Below are positions 61,123 through 64,000 of a stretch of 64,000 nucleotides of DNA, one piece after another. The position numbers and the translations under genes were made by a program. The notes beneath the pieces are model-generated. The model searched no databases and was not told the DNA's origin. It saw nothing but the letters and a program-made list of their open reading frames with translations. Origin of the DNA: Colwellia sp. 75C3 (GTDB lineage: Bacteria; Pseudomonadota; Gammaproteobacteria; Enterobacterales; Alteromonadaceae); NCBI RefSeq assembly GCF_002836255.1, contig NZ_PJAU01000061.1:124001-188000 (forward strand), read 5' to 3'. The stretch's first letter is position 1, and each line of letters starts with the position of its first letter.

Positions 61123-61494
61123 ATGCTCAGCTATTCAACCATAGGTGTTACAGATTTAGAGAAGTCAGAAGCCTTTTATAATGAGTTATTATCTCCTATT
61201 GGTGCGAAAACCTTGGTGAAAATGGAACGTATTATATTTATTGGTAAAAGTATGTCCGAACCCATGCTAGCCATTTGTATTCCATATAACGAAGAAGTAC
61301 AAAGCTGTGGTAATGGCAATATGATAGCAATTGCTCCCGGTTCAAAAGAGCAATGTGATGAGATGTACCATAAGGCAATTGCGTTAGGCGCTACCTGTGA
61401 TGGTGCACCCGGACAGCGTATACCTGATGTTTTCTATGGTGCTTACTTCCGTGATTGTGATGGTAATAAAATGGCTTTTAATCACTTTGGTTAA
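61123..61494 (+). CDS. VOC-family (glyoxalase-like) protein
   Basis: A 123-residue VOC protein: YSTIGVTDLEKSEAFYNELL at the start, MSEPMLAICIPYNEE in the middle, a second helical part (KEQCDEMYHKAIALGATCDG) and FYGAYFRDCDGNKMAFNHFG at the end. The first metal ligand position is Ser4 or Thr5 rather than His (MLSYSTIGVTD), so the metal centre may be incomplete. AAAGGA precedes the ATG. Substrate unknown. Confidence 0.83.
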   Translation: MLSYSTIGVTDLEKSEAFYNELLSPIGAKTLVKMERIIFIGKSMSEPMLAICIPYNEEVQSCGNGNMIAIAPGSKEQCDEMYHKAIALGATCDGAPGQRIPDVFYGAYFRDCDGNKMAFNHFG

Positions 61495-61722
61495 GTAACA
61501 ATAACCAAGCATGTTTTTTGTTTGTACACAGTCATTTTCATCTAAACTTAAAAGACGCTGATTAAATATTGTATGAATTATCAGCCGTCTTTACTCAAAC
61601 TAGAAAAAATCAATGAAAATAGCCTCACACCGCAAGTTTTTAATGTAAAATCCCTCAGATAAACATAAAGCATTTACACTGCTAAATTCAAACAATCATA
61701 AGTTACCTGGAAAATATAAATC

Positions 61723-63531
61723 ATGCGAGTAGCCGTTTCACAGTTTGCCACCAGTTCAAATCCTCAAGAAAATCTAGCAAGCTGTATTCGTATGATAAAT
61801 GAGGCGGCAACATGCCAACCTTCGCTAATCGTACTACCTGAATTTTGTAATACTCTCTTTTCAGATTTTCTCCTTGGTAGTGCTCAAGGTTGTTATGCCG
61901 ATCATAATCAAGCTTGGGATGAAGCGTTAGCACTTGATGGACCTTTTCTAAACGCTATAGCAGATCAAGCGATAAAACATGATTGTTACATTGTTTTCAA
62001 TGTCACCTTACGACGTGATGATAGCCATGACTTGCAACAAAATGAGCAAGACGGGCTAGTTGGTTCAAAAACAAAATCAAATATTAGTATTACCTCATGT
62101 TTATTTTCCCCCCTTGGAAAATTGATTCATCAAGTGGATAAACAAAACTTGTCCGCGAATGAACTTTATTTTTTCATTAGCGCGGTTAAAGCTCCTGAAG
62201 TGGTAACAACACCTTTTGGACAACTTGGGCTGTTAACGGGTAGCGATAGCATGTCATTTGAAGCAGCACGGGCATTAGGCTCCAGTGGTGCGCAATTACT
62301 GTGTAATTCAATTAATTCATTCGCAATAGATCAAAGTCACTTACATGATCCTGCCCGAGCGTTTGAAAATAACGTATTTTTAGCGACGGCAAATAAAGTT
62401 GGCTCACTCATCCCCGTTGAGCAACCTCAAGATCAGCCATATGACGACCTTGCTAGCACTCGAGTTGGTGCTGGTCAAAGCCAAATAGTATCTCCTGACG
62501 GTAAGGTACTAGCAAAGCTTAATAATAATGAAGAAGGCTTCGTTTTTGCTGATATTGATTTATCTTTTACTGACGCTATAACTGAAACAAGAACAGCGGT
62601 CGGACTAAACAACAAACTCCGCCCTGACGGCACACAACATATTAAACAACTACGTCCAAAACTTTACCAAGCGCTGTCAGCATCAAAAACTGTGCAGTCT
62701 GTCGATGACAATAAAGTCCCCGTCACTGCCAATGTTGCAATATTTGCCACATACAAGTCTAACGAACAGGCTATTGAAGACGTTTGTCAGTACATTGAAA
62801 ATAACCTCTCAGACATTATTCAATTACCTGAATTATTCTTTATCGACGATAAAACCATTACTAACGATTCTGAGCAAAGAAATCAGATAGCAGAATTAAG
62901 CAATCTGCTAATTGAGCAAGTCAGCGCTGTCTTAAGACCTTTTCAATACCTATGCACTAGTTTAGTTATTGAAGGAAAACATCAAGCTGTGCTGATAAGC
63001 GAACAAGGTTTGTTAGCAACACAAGCTCAATTGCATTTTTGTCAAAGGTATCATTGGACGGAACTTGGTGATGACTTGAATATCGTTGAATTACCATTAG
63101 AGCAGGGAAAAATCAGCCTTGCTATGCTTACCGCAGATGACGCTAACATACCTGAAATAGTTAAAATTGCCGCTTTAAAGGGCATCCATGTATTACTCGT
63201 ACCTTTTGATATTCAAGAGCCATGCGAAGTTGAATACAACCTATTATCTCGCGCAGCTGAAAACAGAATTTGCATTGTAGCCGCCAGTCGTGAGAAAACC
63301 TTTGCTAATGATTTACCGGCCGACACTACAAATAATATTTATGGTAAAAATAAGGTAAAAGTACAGAAATCCACCGGACTCATTGCTAATTTAACCACCG
63401 ACCCTGCTTTATTACCCCAGTGGAGAACACAACGATTTTCCGGTTATATCAATCAACCTCTGGTTAAACTTCAGTACGGTAAAATCACCAAAGCTGTGAT
63501 TCATCCAATTGCGGCTTGTACTAAATTGTAA
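61723..63531 (+). CDS. Tandem nitrilase-fold protein lacking catalytic cysteines
   Basis: A 602-residue protein made of two carbon-nitrogen-hydrolase domains. Domain 1 (1-290) keeps Glu40 (LPEF) and Lys140 (VDKQNL), but where the family has Cys (ICYD) it reads TGSD, giving Gly173. Domain 2 (~335-600) keeps Glu370 (LPELFF), has an Arg rather than Lys in the middle motif (FCQRYHW), and has TADD with Ala471 in place of Cys. A catalytic triad is therefore missing in both halves, while the fold and dimer-type motifs (AARALGSSGAQLL, AALKGIHVLL) remain. It is probably a non-catalytic or altered enzyme. ATG 61723. Confidence 0.8.
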   Translation: MRVAVSQFATSSNPQENLASCIRMINEAATCQPSLIVLPEFCNTLFSDFLLGSAQGCYADHNQAWDEALALDGPFLNAIADQAIKHDCYIVFNVTLRRDDSHDLQQNEQDGLVGSKTKSNISITSCLFSPLGKLIHQVDKQNLSANELYFFISAVKAPEVVTTPFGQLGLLTGSDSMSFEAARALGSSGAQLLCNSINSFAIDQSHLHDPARAFENNVFLATANKVGSLIPVEQPQDQPYDDLASTRVGAGQSQIVSPDGKVLAKLNNNEEGFVFADIDLSFTDAITETRTAVGLNNKLRPDGTQHIKQLRPKLYQALSASKTVQSVDDNKVPVTANVAIFATYKSNEQAIEDVCQYIENNLSDIIQLPELFFIDDKTITNDSEQRNQIAELSNLLIEQVSAVLRPFQYLCTSLVIEGKHQAVLISEQGLLATQAQLHFCQRYHWTELGDDLNIVELPLEQGKISLAMLTADDANIPEIVKIAALKGIHVLLVPFDIQEPCEVEYNLLSRAAENRICIVAASREKTFANDLPADTTNNIYGKNKVKVQKSTGLIANLTTDPALLPQWRTQRFSGYINQPLVKLQYGKITKAVIHPIAACTKL

Positions 63532-63790
63532 ATAAAACATATATCAACAAAATGTGCCAGCGCTACAGTTTGTCATTTGAGATCAATGACTAAACAGCTG
63601 CATCACATGTTCATCAGTACAAAGTTAGCGCTTAACTAATATTCCTGTAATTAAGTGTTAACCTCAAGGAAAAAACACGCTACTATCCCCCCGCTAAATT
63701 TACACTGCATTATTAACATTAACATTAACATCGTTAACTGTTCTCAACTCAATTCAATTCATCAATATAAGTTATGGTCTTCGAATCAAT
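63532..63790. other. Intergenic region with short ATTAAC repeat
   Basis: A short tandem run of ATTAAC (three copies near 63713-63730). No gene other than the partial one that follows. Confidence 0.4.
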
Positions 63791-64000
63791 ATGATAACTC
63801 GTCTAGTAATTATCCTTATGCTTGTTTGTACCAGTTTTAATAGCGCTTCTCACAGTAAAGTGACGCTTGCTGTAGAAAATAGCTGGCCTCCGTATTCTGA
63901 TAGCCAAGGTAATGGTCTATCTAAAGAGATCATTAAAAAGGCCTATCACGCTGTCAATGTAGAAGTTGAATTTATAGTGGTGCCTTATGCAAGAGCGTTG
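63791..64000 (+). CDS. Periplasmic solute-binding protein, SBP_bac_3-like (partial)
   Basis: Seventy codons to the right edge. The signal peptide MITRLVIILMLVCTSFNSAS is followed by VTLAVENSWPPYSDSQGNGL and a helix ending VVPYARAL, which is the usual start of a family 3 binding protein (W-P-P-Y motif, then G-x-S-x-E-I-I). It begins at ATG 63791. Its relation to other transport genes lies outside the window. Confidence 0.75.
   Translation, partial: MITRLVIILMLVCTSFNSASHSKVTLAVENSWPPYSDSQGNGLSKEIIKKAYHAVNVEVEFIVVPYARAL

Noticed and set aside
63655..63840. Plus-strand frame of 61 codons at the right end
   Set aside because: It is a shadow of the true binding-protein start at 63791, which has the signal peptide and family motif in another frame.

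Overview
The window is AT-rich chromosomal DNA from a marine gammaproteobacterium of the Alteromonadales. A Colwellia/Thalassotalea-type (Colwelliaceae) organism is my best guess. The basis is the folE-folM-folX order, the ~1,590-residue NAD-glutamate dehydrogenase, a PACE pump, tamAB, many secreted peptidases, a large TonB receptor, and the AT-rich base and codon use. This is an inference from gene content, not a database match.

Layout. 0-1.3 kb: tetrahydromonapterin/folate genes (folE, folM, start of a folX-like gene). 1.5-4 kb: cupin, DUF3817 protein and an SOS-controlled umuDC operon with a clear LexA box. 4.2-12.2 kb: yggL, an orphan periplasmic binding protein, coding remnants, an STAS-like protein, mtfA, an Aer-type PAS chemoreceptor and a CapA-family exported protein. 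13.2-15.7 kb: accessory island of minus-strand cassettes (frameshifted lipoprotein, cold-shock/zinc-ribbon membrane protein, two envelope proteins) separated by attC-like imperfect palindromes and with no integrase in view, so a CALIN-like cluster. It is followed by a REP-associated-type (RAYT) transposase bounded by inverted repeats (15.8-17.0 kb).

17.3-19.3 kb: small oxidation-type operon (ABM monooxygenase, DUF2798, RidA) divergent from a LysR regulator. 19.4-25.3 kb: TonB receptor, M14 carboxypeptidase and D-aminoacylase, which read as a peptide/D-amino-acid scavenging locus. 25.7-36.7 kb: amino-acid metabolism (giant NAD-GDH, fold-III PLP decarboxylase, GltS glutamate symporter, NhaC-type antiporter, LysR), with a structured MITE-like repeat at 30.4-30.8 kb. 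36.8-41.9 kb: DsbA/DsbB-like pair, M28 peptidase with a transglutaminase-like/TPR lipoprotein, and a DUF3943 barrel protein. A tRNA-Ser(UGA) follows at 42.0 kb.

42.3-50.2 kb: AzlCD exporter with AraC regulator, LysR/PACE pair, DUF1326-DUF2182 pair and small proteins. 50.4-57.3 kb: decayed hybrid kinase and the tamA-tamB translocation operon. 57.5-64 kb: dCache-type chemoreceptor, two NTF2-like proteins, a VOC protein, a tandem nitrilase-fold protein lacking both catalytic cysteines, and the start of another periplasmic binding protein.

The most unusual signals are: (1) the integrase-less attC/cassette cluster; (2) a palindrome, TATAACC-N3-GGTTATA, at similar distances upstream of three exported or transport genes, which suggests an unnamed regulon; (3) the double nitrilase pseudo-enzyme; (4) the nested-palindrome element near 30.5 kb. 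All family names come from motif recognition by eye; no searches were run.
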